Assembly (NCBI RefSeq): GCF_000423585.1
Contig: NZ_AUIG01000011.1
Coordinates: 1-64,000, forward strand
Direction: 5' to 3'
Length of the DNA stretch: 64,000 nucleotides
Origin: Salinimicrobium xinjiangense DSM 19287
GTDB lineage: Bacteria; Bacteroidota; Bacteroidia; Flavobacteriales; Flavobacteriaceae
Shown here: positions 1 to 9,044 of the stretch, one piece after another
Position numbering within the stretch: position 1 is the stretch's first letter
Layout of the letters: each line of letters opens with the position of its first letter
Made by a program: the position numbers and the translations under genes
Notes under the pieces: generated by a model
The model's input: the letters and a program-made list of their open reading frames with translations, nothing else
What the model was told of the DNA's origin: nothing
The model's database searches: none

Positions 1-12
1 CTAAGAGATAGT

Positions 13-54
13 GTCCCTGGTTCCCCCGATGCTTCGGGGCTGGAGGCACCACCA
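13..54 (+). other. tRNA-like 3' end carrying an inserted hairpin
   Basis: The sequence AGGCACC-A-CCA (44-54) has the form of a tRNA acceptor 3' strand, discriminator base and CCA. It is preceded by CCTGGTTC, which looks like the 5' side of a T-arm. Where the rest of the T-loop should be there is a palindrome, CCCCGA-TGCT-TCGGGG (24-39), so no normal T-arm can form. Frame 1 is open from base 1 to 204, so this could also be the 3' end of a coding sequence entering from the left; in Bacteroidetes, small GIY-YIG nuclease genes can end in tRNA-like sequence. A complete tRNA cannot be judged from the visible part. Confidence 0.3.
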
Positions 55-62
55 TTAAAGTT

Positions 63-97
63 AAAGCCCCTTTTGGAAACAAAAGGGGCTTTTTTTG
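63..97 (+). terminator. Rho-independent terminator
   Basis: A 12-bp perfect stem (AAAGCCCCTTTT / AAAAGGGGCTTT) with the 6-nt loop GGAAAC is followed by a run of T. It would end whatever transcription unit enters the window from the left. Confidence 0.85.
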
Positions 98-232
98 TTT
101 ACAAAGGTCAAGAACCAGGAACGGATCTAGAACAAATTTCAATTGGAATTCCCTTTTACATGTTTGAGAATTTCAATAATTATTTGAGAGAATAATCGTA
201 TAATTAATCCTGCTAACGGAAATTTTACAGCA

Positions 233-1672
233 ATGACAAAAAATCTCCTCCTTTACCTGATTATCTTATTCAGTATCTCAGCTCATGCTCAGAAAAAATC
301 AAAAATTACCAACAAGAAAAAAGCTGCAATAGAAATTATAGAAAACAGGATCGAAGAGCTCATTTCATTGAGTGATGAAATTTGGTCCTATGAAGAGGTT
401 GCTTTCAAAGAGAATAGATCTTCCAAAGCTCTTGCTGATTATGCAGAGGAGCAGGGCTTTACCGTAAAGAGAGGTGTTGCAGGCATCCCCACCGCTTTCA
501 CAGCCGAATATGGTTCCGGACAGCCTGTAATAGGAATACTAGGCGAATTTGATGCCTTACCCGGTTTATCTCAAAAAACTGTACCCGAGAAAGATCCCCG
601 GAACCCGGGAGGAGCAGGACATGGATGTGGGCATAACCTTTTTGGGGTGGCATCTATGGGTGCAGCAACAGCCATAAAGGAACTAATAGATGATGGGAAA
701 ATTAAAGGTACTATTCGCTTTTACGGCACCCCGGCTGAAGAAAAGTTTTTTGGAAAACTTTGGCTGGTAAGGGAGGGGCTCTTTGATGACGTCGATATTG
801 TTATGGACTGGCATCCCTCAGCCGAGACCAAGGCAGATGTGCAGGCCGGTCTCGCACTGGTTGATTTCCTGGTCGAATATCACGGTCAGGCCGCTCATGC
901 TTCTGCCGATCCATGGAACGGAAGGAGCGCATCAGATGCTCTGGAGTTGTATACTACTGGTATCAATTATTACAGAGAACATGTCAAGCCCACAGTAAGG
1001 ATCCATTACGATATTCAAAACGCCGGAGAAGTAGTAAATGTGGTGCCTGACTATTCTAAAATCTGGACCAGGGTACGTGACACCAAAAGAGATGAATTAG
1101 TTCCTGTTTGGAAACAAATAGAAAAGATAGCCGAAGGCGCAGCTTTAATGGCTAATGTTGATTATAAGATCACATTGATCTCGGGAATACATGAGGTACT
1201 GGTTAACAGAACCGGAGCTGCAGTGCTTCAAAAGAACCTGGAATCTCTTGGACCTATTGAATACTCAGAAGGTGAACAGGATTTTGCCAGGAAAATTCAG
1301 GCAGCTACAGGAAAGGAACAGGTAGGGTCAGTTTCTGAAATTGAACCTTTGGAAGAGACCCTAGAACACCCAATGGGTGGCTCCACCGATGTCGGCGACG
1401 TTAGTTACGTGGTTCCCACAGTTAGATTGCGGGCCACAACCGCACCAAAAGGCACCCCCTGGCATTCGTGGGCCGTTGTCGCCTGCAGTGGCATGTCTAT
1501 CGGTCATAAGGGAATGGAATATGCTTCAAAAGCAATGGCAATGACCATGATCGATTTTTATGAGGATGAAAAACTGCGGAAAGAAATGAAAGCGGAATTC
1601 AAAGAAAGAAAAGGAGATTATATCTATAAAGGAATGGTACCTGAAGGTCCTCCCCCTTTAGAAATGGAATAG
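233..1672 (+). CDS. Secreted M20D-family amidohydrolase (AbgB-like)
   Basis: 479 aa. Residues 1-20 are a Sec signal peptide ending in HAQ, so the enzyme should be exported. The body is a metal-dependent M20D amidohydrolase of the aminobenzoyl-glutamate hydrolase (AbgB) or aminoacylase type. It has GHGCGHN at 129-135, TPAEE at 166-170 and WHPS at 193-196, followed by a dimerisation domain (QAAHASADPWNGRSA) and a C-terminal MGGSTDVGDVS block. These His/Cys/Glu residues are the usual metal and catalytic positions. The substrate is likely an N-acyl or peptide-like amide, but it cannot be named. The gene stands alone, followed by a 190-bp spacer. Confidence 0.85.
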   Translation: MTKNLLLYLIILFSISAHAQKKSKITNKKKAAIEIIENRIEELISLSDEIWSYEEVAFKENRSSKALADYAEEQGFTVKRGVAGIPTAFTAEYGSGQPVIGILGEFDALPGLSQKTVPEKDPRNPGGAGHGCGHNLFGVASMGAATAIKELIDDGKIKGTIRFYGTPAEEKFFGKLWLVREGLFDDVDIVMDWHPSAETKADVQAGLALVDFLVEYHGQAAHASADPWNGRSASDALELYTTGINYYREHVKPTVRIHYDIQNAGEVVNVVPDYSKIWTRVRDTKRDELVPVWKQIEKIAEGAALMANVDYKITLISGIHEVLVNRTGAAVLQKNLESLGPIEYSEGEQDFARKIQAATGKEQVGSVSEIEPLEETLEHPMGGSTDVGDVSYVVPTVRLRATTAPKGTPWHSWAVVACSGMSIGHKGMEYASKAMAMTMIDFYEDEKLRKEMKAEFKERKGDYIYKGMVPEGPPPLEME

Positions 1673-1861
1673 CTGAAACAGAAGAACAAAATGATTAATT
1701 GTTTCCGGTTTATACGCACTTATTTACAGATAGCAGCCCGTATTTAATTAGGCTACAATTATGAAATAAAGAACAGCGGGTAATTGCCGCTCCTCATATC
1801 TGAGTTCAATTTCGAACTCTCTGACATAACTCTTTTTGTACCCGCTTTTTTACTTTTAATT

Positions 1862-2142
1862 ATGCATTTTCTCTATATCATCTACAGCCCTACAGCCGAT
1901 AAATATTATACCGGTGAAACCAGTAATGTCCCTGCAAGAGTTGAACAACATAAATGCATAAGAAAATCAAAGCCTTTACCGGAGCTGCATACGACTGGGA
2001 AACCAAACTTATATTCCGGTGCAAAACGAGAGAAGAGGCAGTTTACCTTCAAAAACATCTTAACAAGACCAAGGGCAGAACCTTCTTAGAAAAAGTATTA
2101 GACAAACCTCAAATACTGCAAGAAATTCTTTCCGAAAGATAA
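1862..2142 (+). pseudogene. Frameshifted GIY-YIG nuclease-like gene
   Basis: The first frame, starting at the ATG at 1862, encodes MHFLYIIYSPTADKYYTGET, a recognisable GIY-YIG N-terminus (YII...YYTG) with an ARVEQH segment. Homology then moves to another frame at about 1955-1972 and continues as AFTGAAYDWETKLIFRCKT through to LQEILSER and a stop at 2142. Joined, the two halves give about 93 aa, normal for small Bacteroidetes GIY-YIG proteins. A single-base indel in the A-rich stretch near 1960 explains the break. It is either a true pseudogene or a sequencing error; no slippery sequence or stimulatory structure suggests programmed frameshifting. Confidence 0.7.
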
Positions 2143-2528
2143 ACTACTACTTCGGCATATAAGTTTCTCAGAGGGTAAGTTTTACAGAAAAATTCTCTGA
2201 AACCTCATATTGCTATCTATGTTAGGCCGTGATGGCAGAACGAAGAAGATTCACTCTGTCAAGGAATTTTTACCGGAAGCTTATGGCACTTGTCGAGAAC
2301 AGAGATTTCGGGCAAAAGAACCTGATGTGTATCCTCAAATTCTAAAATACATGAGAACGCCCACTTTATATAATACGATTTTAAAGACCCGGTATGTTGA
2401 GCAGAAAGCACCACTCTTAGTAAATTTTACAGGGAATATTTAATATTAAAACCTTATTAAAAATTTCTTTCAAGTAAATTCAATTAGTTCAATACCCTTA
2501 CCTTGCTTTACCAAATTAAAATCAAACA
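2143..2528. other. Intergenic region, no supported gene
   Basis: This 386-bp stretch holds a 77-codon open frame (2210-2443) with no recognisable motif, no good start context and odd composition; I do not consider it a gene. The last 100 bp are AT-rich and probably carry the promoter of the DUF808 gene, but no clear -33/-7 pair can be assigned. Confidence 0.5.
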
Positions 2529-3404
2529 ATGGCTTCAGGATTTTTTGCACTTCTAGATGATATTGCAGCTTTAATGGACGATGTGGCGGTAATGGGTAAG
2601 GTCGCCGGAAAAAAAACAGCAGGAATAATGGGAGATGATTTGGCTGTAAATGCCGAGAAAGCTTCCGGATTTATGTCATCAAGAGAACTCCCTGTCCTTT
2701 GGGCCATCACTAAAGGTTCTTTTTTAAACAAGCTTATTATCCTGCCTCTCGCTTTTCTGTTAAGCGCATTTTTTCCTGCTGCTATAACGGTTATTCTTGT
2801 CCTTGGTGGTTTATATCTCGCATATGAGGGAGCCGAAAAAATCTATGAGTTCATCTTTCCTCATCCTCATCAGGCTGAAACCCCTGAACTCGAAGATCTT
2901 TCCAAAGAGGAAGTACTGAGCAGGGAAAAGGAAAAAATAAAATCGGCCATACTCACCGACTTCATTTTATCTGTAGAGATCGTAATTATCGCCCTGGGCA
3001 GCATTACAAATGTCCCACTTCTAACCCAGATCATAGTAGTTACGCTTATAGCACTTATTGCTACTGTTGGGGTGTACGGTCTGGTAGCACTAATCGTTAG
3101 AATGGATGAATTTGGCACAAAACTTATTGCGTGGAATGATGAGGAAAATAGTATTTCTGATAAAGCCGGGAGATTTCTGGTTAGTGCGCTTCCAAAGGTG
3201 ATCAAGAGCCTTTCGGTAATAGGTACAATAGCCCTAATATTGGTTTCGGGCGGTATTTTTGTTCATAACATCCATTTTTTACACGATCTGGTAGAAAGTA
3301 TCCCGGCGATAATCGGGGAATTTATTATGGGTCTTGTAATCGGTTTTATTGTCTTACTTATCATAAAATTAGTTATGAGACTTTGGAAAAAAATGAAGAG
3401 CTGA
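2529..3404 (+). CDS. DUF808 (YedI-like) inner-membrane protein
   Basis: 291 aa. It opens with ASGFFALLDDIAALMDDVA followed by KKTAGIMGDDLAVNAEKASG, the diagnostic N-terminal block of the DUF808/YedI family, which is normally about 300 aa. Hydrophobic segments follow at roughly 66-95, 140-160, 165-190, 225-250 and 260-285. Family members are inner-membrane proteins of unproven role. It is monocistronic with spacers of 386 and 141 bp. The family call is firm; function is unknown. Confidence 0.85.
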   Translation: MASGFFALLDDIAALMDDVAVMGKVAGKKTAGIMGDDLAVNAEKASGFMSSRELPVLWAITKGSFLNKLIILPLAFLLSAFFPAAITVILVLGGLYLAYEGAEKIYEFIFPHPHQAETPELEDLSKEEVLSREKEKIKSAILTDFILSVEIVIIALGSITNVPLLTQIIVVTLIALIATVGVYGLVALIVRMDEFGTKLIAWNDEENSISDKAGRFLVSALPKVIKSLSVIGTIALILVSGGIFVHNIHFLHDLVESIPAIIGEFIMGLVIGFIVLLIIKLVMRLWKKMKS

Positions 3405-3545
3405 ATGTTCTTATAAAATCTTCTTTAAATTCCTCCTAATGAATTAAACGAAGAAAATGGAAAAGGATAATTCCTTCAATCTATGTTAAAAGCTATAGTC
3501 CAACTACAGGAAGTTCTAATTTCATGTCCTGCGCGATAGCATTCC

Positions 3546-4763
3546 ATGGAAGAAAGCACGATCACAACTTCAAAAAGCAGGATAGACACCATAGATGTAT
3601 TACGGGGATTCGCATTGACAGGTATCCTATATGCTCATATGGTGATCTGGTATACAGGAGCAGCCCTACCCCCCAATACTTATACTAGATTTGACAGTAC
3701 AGCCGACGGAATAGCTCTTGGCATCTTCGGGGCCCTGGTGTTCGGGAAATTCTTTTCGGTATTTTCCTTCCTGTTCGGCCTCAGCTTCTTTCTGCATTTT
3801 CAGAAGAAAAGATCCAATCCTAATTATCTCCTGGTTTACACCTGGCGCCTGTTCCTGTTATTTCTTATTGGCCTGGCACATCATGTTTTGTGGAGGGGGG
3901 ACATCCTTGTCATTTATGCTGTCCTCGGAATCGCCTTAATACTTTTCCGGCATCTCAATCTGAACCTTGTCCTTTTTCTTTCCCTACTGCTCATCATAGA
4001 TCTGCCCACACATCTTTACGACGCTTTAAACTATAAAACACCCCATCTTCAGGTCGAGTTCCCCATGGCAGAAGAGGCAGAAAGATATTATGCGCTTGTA
4101 CAAAATGCAGATTTACTCACTGTCTTAAGGGATAACTGGCGATCCTGGCCTGCAAAGATTGAGTATCAGTTGGAAAGTGGCCGACTCCTTATGACCTTCG
4201 GATATTTTCTCCTGGGACTGTATGTCGGCCGGAAAGGTCTTTTCAGTTCTATTGAAAAACATCTTAGAAAATTCAAAAGTTGGAATAAATTTACGGGAAG
4301 AGCAGTTCTTTTTCTATTGTTCCTCGGTTTGCTCATGTATCTGTTTGACCTGGTCACTATCCCCGGAATTAAAGTAGTGCCTGAACTACAATGGCTGGCA
4401 AGCTTCCTCTTCAGCATCTATAATGCCTTTTTAACCATATTCTACATTACCGGAATCACCCTCTTATTTCAAAAATATATATTTCATAAACTCCTTAAGC
4501 CACTGGCAGCAATGGGCAGAATGGCACTTACCAACTACCTGCTGCAGACCTTCTTTGGTCTGCTCCTGTTCTACCATTTTGGACTGGGACTGTTCGACAG
4601 AACCTCACCGGCAGTAAATGTCGTTATAGGCATAGTTGTCTTTTATTTACAACTAAAATTCAGTGAGTGGTGGTTAAGCCTTTTTAAACAGGGTCCTGTT
4701 GAGTGGCTATGGAAGGGGATCACCAATTTCAGATTTCCTTCAATAAGAAAGGATCGAGCCTGA
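3546..4763 (+). CDS. DUF418 (YeiB-like) polytopic membrane protein
   Basis: 405 aa with about ten hydrophobic segments. The N-terminal motif RIDTIDVLRGFALTGILYAH is the hallmark of the DUF418/YeiB family. The C-terminal part (AAMGRMALTNYLLQT, then a W-rich end) is the DUF418 domain proper. The N-terminal part is related to the heparan-alpha-glucosaminide N-acetyltransferase membrane fold, so an acyltransferase-like role is possible but unproven. It is a single gene with a 103-bp AT-rich spacer before the next gene. Confidence 0.85.
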   Translation: MEESTITTSKSRIDTIDVLRGFALTGILYAHMVIWYTGAALPPNTYTRFDSTADGIALGIFGALVFGKFFSVFSFLFGLSFFLHFQKKRSNPNYLLVYTWRLFLLFLIGLAHHVLWRGDILVIYAVLGIALILFRHLNLNLVLFLSLLLIIDLPTHLYDALNYKTPHLQVEFPMAEEAERYYALVQNADLLTVLRDNWRSWPAKIEYQLESGRLLMTFGYFLLGLYVGRKGLFSSIEKHLRKFKSWNKFTGRAVLFLLFLGLLMYLFDLVTIPGIKVVPELQWLASFLFSIYNAFLTIFYITGITLLFQKYIFHKLLKPLAAMGRMALTNYLLQTFFGLLLFYHFGLGLFDRTSPAVNVVIGIVVFYLQLKFSEWWLSLFKQGPVEWLWKGITNFRFPSIRKDRA

Positions 4764-4866
4764 CCTTCCTTTTAACTTCCGCTCCCACCTTAATATCATT
4801 TTGGCACCTTGTTTAAGAATACCTGTAACTGCCGATTTTTTCTATATTTAAGGCATAGATCTTATT

Positions 4867-6162
4867 ATGAAAAAAATTATCCCTCTTTTATTATTTCTTC
4901 TTTCCACAGTAGTTTCCGCGCAGGAGATCTCTTCTTCTGAACAAAAAATGATCGATTTTTTACGATCCCATGAAAAGGAACAGATCGATTTTCTGGAGCA
5001 AACAGTAAATATAAATAGTGGCACCATGAATCCTGAAGGCGTAAAGGAAGTAGGAATGCTTTATAAAAAGGAGCTGGATGCACTCGGATTTAAAACCCGC
5101 TGGATCTCCTTGCCGGACAGCCTCAACCGCGGCGGACATCTCTTTGCTGAAATGGAGGGCGGAAAAGGTCCCGTTATTTTACTGATTGGACACCTGGATA
5201 CAGTTTTTGAGAAAGATCATGAATTCCGGACCTTCAGCCGTGATGGCGACATTGGAACAGGTCCTGCAGTGAACGACATGAAAGGCGGAAATGCCATGAT
5301 TATTTATGCATTAAAAGCCCTGCATGCGGCCGGCGAATTGAAGAACAAGAGTATTATTGTCGCCTTTACCGGAGATGAAGAAAAACCGGGCCAACCCCTA
5401 AGTGTTAGTCGGCACGATCTTGTGGAAGCCGGAAAGAAAGCAGATATTGCCCTGGGATTTGAAACTGCTTCGGGAATGGATTATGCCACTGTGGCCAGAA
5501 GAGGTTCCAGCGGCTGGAGTCTCGAAGTAAAGGGAAAGCAGGCACATTCTTCAGGAATATTCAGCGAAAGTACAGGCGCAGGAGCCATTTTTGAAACCGC
5601 ACGTATCCTGAATTCTTTTTACACCGAGGTCAAAGGGGAAGAACTTCTCAGCTTCAATCCGGGGATCATCCTGGGAGGGACTGAAGTAAGCTATGATCCC
5701 ACACAATCCAAAGGCACTGCATTTGGAAAGACCAATGTCGTGGCAGGTGATGTAGTGGTCCACGGCGGACTCCGTTTTATTTCTGAAGAACAAAAGGAAA
5801 ATGCCCGCAGCAAAATGAAGGAGATTGTGAAAAATAATCTGCCACAAACCTCAGCTACTATAGCATTTACAGATTCCTATCCGGCTATGAAACCCACTGA
5901 AGGGAATATGGCCCTCCTGGAAACGCTCGATGAAGTGAGCAGAGATTTGGGCTATGGCGAAGTAAAAGCTTACGATCCCGGAAAACGAGGGGCAGCAGAC
6001 ATTTCCTTTATTGCTCAATATGTTGACGGCCTTGACGGACTGGGAGTAATGGGCAGTGGCGCACATTCCCCTACAGAGACCATAGACTTGAGCACTTTTA
6101 TTCCGTTAACAGAAAGAGCTGCTTTGCTCATACACCGACTAAGTAACAACAATAAAAAATAA
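4867..6162 (+). CDS. Secreted M20 metallopeptidase, carboxypeptidase G2-like
   Basis: 431 aa with a signal peptide (1-19, ending SAQ). It has the zinc-peptidase signature in order: GHLDTVFE (H109), NDMKGGN (D137), GDEEKPG (E171/E172), a dimerisation domain starting ARRGSSGWSLEVKGKQAHSS, and MGSGAHSPTE with the last zinc-binding His. This arrangement matches glutamate carboxypeptidase (CPG2) relatives that release a C-terminal amino acid or hydrolyse an N-acyl amino acid. The protein is probably periplasmic. The next gene starts 7 bp downstream, so the two are likely co-transcribed and may process the same exported substrate. Confidence 0.85.
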   Translation: MKKIIPLLLFLLSTVVSAQEISSSEQKMIDFLRSHEKEQIDFLEQTVNINSGTMNPEGVKEVGMLYKKELDALGFKTRWISLPDSLNRGGHLFAEMEGGKGPVILLIGHLDTVFEKDHEFRTFSRDGDIGTGPAVNDMKGGNAMIIYALKALHAAGELKNKSIIVAFTGDEEKPGQPLSVSRHDLVEAGKKADIALGFETASGMDYATVARRGSSGWSLEVKGKQAHSSGIFSESTGAGAIFETARILNSFYTEVKGEELLSFNPGIILGGTEVSYDPTQSKGTAFGKTNVVAGDVVVHGGLRFISEEQKENARSKMKEIVKNNLPQTSATIAFTDSYPAMKPTEGNMALLETLDEVSRDLGYGEVKAYDPGKRGAADISFIAQYVDGLDGLGVMGSGAHSPTETIDLSTFIPLTERAALLIHRLSNNNKK

Positions 6163-6169
6163 GTACATT

Positions 6170-7759
6170 TTGAAATATTATTTAAAATCCCTGCTAAGCC
6201 TGCTACTGCTCATTTTTGGATTTACCGCTACGGCACAGGTGGAAAAAGCACCCCCGCGTACAGAAGGAGAAGGCCCATGGCCGCAACTAATTATTCGTGG
6301 GGTCACTTTGATTAACGGCAACGGCGCGCCTCCAACGGGACCTGTAGACATAGTTGTGGAAAATAACAAGATCAGCCGCGTACAGACTGTTGGCTACCCC
6401 GGAGTGCCCATTAAACAGGAAAGCAGGCCGAAACTGAAGCCGGGAGGAAAAGAACTTGATGCCGAAGGAATGTTCCTTTTGCCAGGATTTGTAGATGTAC
6501 ACGGCCATATTGGCGGAGAAGCCCAGGGAGCAGACGCCGAATATGTTTTTAAACTCTGGATGGCACATGGGATCACTACGGTGCGGGATCCTTCAGCAGG
6601 GAACGGCCTGGATTGGGTACTGGACCAGAAGAAGAAGAGTGCCACCAATTCAATTGTGGCGCCGCGAATATTTGCCTACACCGCCTTTGGACAGGGAAGC
6701 GAGGGTCCCATCTCCAATCCCGAACAGGCACGAAGCTGGGTGCGGGAAAATGCCAAAAAAGGTGCCGACGGAATAAAATTTTTCGGAGCTCCCCCTGCAA
6801 TAATGGAAGCTGCTCTTGAGGAGAACAAAAAGCTGGGGCTAAGGGCCGCAGCACATCATGCCCAGATGGCCGTAGCCAAATGGAATGTATTGCATTCGGC
6901 GCGTGCAGGACTCACCAGCATGGAACACTGGTATGGACTGCCTGAAGCATTGTTTACAGATCGTACTGTGCAGGATTATCCGGCAGACTATAATTACAAC
7001 AATGAGCAGCATCGTTTTAGCGAAGCAGGAAAACTATGGGAGCAGGCAGCTCCTCCTTATTCAGAAAAATGGAACCGGGTGATGAACGAACTTCTGGAAC
7101 TAGATTTTACGCTCTCCCCTACTTTCAACATCTATGAGGCAAGCCGGGATCTGATGAGAGCCCGCACAGCCGAATGGCATAAAGATTATACGCTGCCTTC
7201 CCTCTGGGAATTCTATCAGCCCAGCAAGATCTCCCATGGCTCCTACTGGCATTACTGGGGCACAGAGGAAGAGATTGCCTGGAAGAGAAATTATCAGCTC
7301 TGGATGACCTTTGTCAATGAATACAAGAACCGCGGGGGAAGAGTCACTGCCGGCTCCGATTCCGGCTTCATTTTTCAGCTCTATGGTTTTGCTTTTATCA
7401 GAGAGCTGGAACTATTAAGAGAAGCAGGATTTCATCCTATGGAAGTAATAATGGCCGCTACACTTAATGGCGCCGAAGCCCTTGGTGTGGCAGATCAATT
7501 AGGATCTGTAGAAGTGGGGAAGCTGGCAGATTTCGTCATCGTAGAGGAGAATCCTTTGGCTAACCTCAAAGTACTTTACGGCACCGGCGCCATTAAACTG
7601 ACCGAAGATAATGAGGTAGTGCGGGTTGGCGGAGTAAAATACACGATCAAGGATGGTATCATTTACGATGCAAAAGCCCTGCTTGATGATGTAAAGACAA
7701 TGGTCGAAAAGAGAAAACAGGATACTGAATTTGAATTAAAACAACCGGGAGTAGAATAA
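6170..7759 (+). CDS. Secreted amidohydrolase (imidazolonepropionase-like)
   Basis: 529 aa. No in-frame ATG fits; the TTG at 6170 is directly followed by a good signal peptide (YYLKSLLSLLLLIFGFTATAQ), so TTG is the likely start. The metal-binding motif VDVHGHIGG (HGH at 111-113), internal His residues in RAAAHHAQ and SMEHW, and a late TAGSDSG Asp place it in the amidohydrolase superfamily near imidazolonepropionase and prolidase-like enzymes. It starts 7 bp after the M20 peptidase gene, suggesting an operon of exported hydrolases. The substrate is unknown. Confidence 0.8.
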   Translation: MKYYLKSLLSLLLLIFGFTATAQVEKAPPRTEGEGPWPQLIIRGVTLINGNGAPPTGPVDIVVENNKISRVQTVGYPGVPIKQESRPKLKPGGKELDAEGMFLLPGFVDVHGHIGGEAQGADAEYVFKLWMAHGITTVRDPSAGNGLDWVLDQKKKSATNSIVAPRIFAYTAFGQGSEGPISNPEQARSWVRENAKKGADGIKFFGAPPAIMEAALEENKKLGLRAAAHHAQMAVAKWNVLHSARAGLTSMEHWYGLPEALFTDRTVQDYPADYNYNNEQHRFSEAGKLWEQAAPPYSEKWNRVMNELLELDFTLSPTFNIYEASRDLMRARTAEWHKDYTLPSLWEFYQPSKISHGSYWHYWGTEEEIAWKRNYQLWMTFVNEYKNRGGRVTAGSDSGFIFQLYGFAFIRELELLREAGFHPMEVIMAATLNGAEALGVADQLGSVEVGKLADFVIVEENPLANLKVLYGTGAIKLTEDNEVVRVGGVKYTIKDGIIYDAKALLDDVKTMVEKRKQDTEFELKQPGVE

Positions 7760-7783
7760 AAATTCCGAGGTTAAACACCTGAA

Positions 7784-8878
7784 CTACCGGGGCATCATCT
7801 CCAGTCTTTCTCCTGTTGTTGTCCATATTTCCCCCATCATTACTGCAGTGGCGCAGGCGTGAACCGGAAGTATTCCCAACAGGTCACCAACTTTTATCTG
7901 TTTCATAATTTCTCCAGGCAAACTCAGCACCCCATGCTCCTGTGAAATCTTGCTCACCCCTGCTCCGGGAATGGGTGCAGACCATTTGTCGTTTGTCAGC
8001 TGTACCACCAGTCCGTAATGACTATTTCCGGCTCTATCGGTAAGCGAATCTTTTCCCTGGTGCACCCAACCGCTGTGTACGATTACCTCCTGTCTTTCGG
8101 GATGAACCGCAACCACGGGTACCGCAAGGCAAATGGCAATCTCCTCAAAGCTGTTGGCGCCAATACTTTCCTGTACCAGGTCGTAATAAACAAAATTCCC
8201 AGGATGAATACTGTCAACACCAGCAAAATCTTCAGCAATACTGCAGGAAGGAGTATCTCCCAATCCGATCTTAAGCTCCGGAAATTCCTCTCTAAAATGC
8301 CTTTTTAGAGACCTTAGTTTTTCGAGTACTTCAGAAGAAATTTTTTGGACTTCCCGGGGAGAAGCTGCACTATAGGTATGCCCCGGATGAGTATAGAAAC
8401 CATCAAATTTTAACTGAGAATTTTTTGTCAACTCAAGAATCCCACCGATCTTATCAAGGTCCCTTACCCCCAACCCGGAGCGGCCGTCTCCTGCATCTAC
8501 TTCAATAAAAAATCTTACCGTATTTTTTAACTGCTGCTTCAGAAGGCCGGCAGTTTCCCTGCTGTTTATGAAGATCCGGAGATCTCCCCGTGCTGCGAGG
8601 GAATTAAGCTCCGCTATTTCCAGAACATTAATCGGAAAAGCGATCGTAATATCCCTCCACCCGTGTTCTGCAAAGTAAGTCCCCATCTTTACAGAAGTCA
8701 CAGTAATCGCCGTAACTCCCACCTCTCTGAACCATTCCCCCACCCTGGCAGACTGATGTGTCTTGAAATGCGGAATTAGCTGCACCTTGTGTTTTAAGGC
8801 TTTTTCGGCCATTCTCCGAATATTAGCTTTACAGGTCTCTTCGTGAAGTAATAAAGTAGGTCTTGTTATCTGTAACAT
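7784..8878 (-). CDS. D-threonine aldolase / D-serine dehydratase-like PLP enzyme
   Basis: 364 aa, alanine-racemase N-terminal TIM-barrel fold. LIPHFKTHQS carries the PLP lysine (K39), and the C-terminal LPVHACATAVMM supplies the His/Cys metal ligands typical of the D-threonine aldolase and metal-dependent D-serine dehydratase family. It probably cleaves or dehydrates a D-beta-hydroxy amino acid in the cytoplasm. It runs convergently to the amidohydrolase gene, with stops 24 bp apart. Aldolase and dehydratase cannot be separated from sequence alone. Confidence 0.8.
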   Translation of the reverse strand: MLQITRPTLLLHEETCKANIRRMAEKALKHKVQLIPHFKTHQSARVGEWFREVGVTAITVTSVKMGTYFAEHGWRDITIAFPINVLEIAELNSLAARGDLRIFINSRETAGLLKQQLKNTVRFFIEVDAGDGRSGLGVRDLDKIGGILELTKNSQLKFDGFYTHPGHTYSAASPREVQKISSEVLEKLRSLKRHFREEFPELKIGLGDTPSCSIAEDFAGVDSIHPGNFVYYDLVQESIGANSFEEIAICLAVPVVAVHPERQEVIVHSGWVHQGKDSLTDRAGNSHYGLVVQLTNDKWSAPIPGAGVSKISQEHGVLSLPGEIMKQIKVGDLLGILPVHACATAVMMGEIWTTTGERLEMMPR

Positions 8879-8994
8879 GAAAGTTTTTCTGAAGGTGAAA
8901 ATACAAAGAAAAGGAGAAAAGATTCAAGTGCAAGAGAATCAGGTGCTCTTGTAAACTAATCAAAATTTATAAAAATATCTGGCAGTACAACAGA

Positions 8995-9018
8995 GAAACC
9001 CGGCTAGTGCCGGGTTTC
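8995..9018 (-). terminator. Terminator hairpin of the first TonB-dependent receptor gene
   Basis: GAAACCCGGC-TAGT-GCCGGGTTTC forms a 10-bp perfect stem just past the stop of the receptor gene on the minus strand. A near-identical hairpin follows the paralogous receptor gene, so it was duplicated with it. Confidence 0.75.
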
Positions 9019-9044
9019 CTGATCAAGTTGTAGAAGAAGGAACA

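Noticed and set aside
1-60. Complete tRNA gene at the left edge
   Set aside because: Only the 3' part is visible and its T-arm is not foldable in the standard form.
1862-2142. Programmed frameshifting in the GIY-YIG gene
   Set aside because: No slippery heptamer followed by a pseudoknot or internal Shine-Dalgarno was seen; a plain indel is simpler.
2210-2443. 77-codon plus-strand frame in the spacer before the DUF808 gene
   Set aside because: No motif, poor start context and no partner on either side; other frames of the region give no recognisable protein either.
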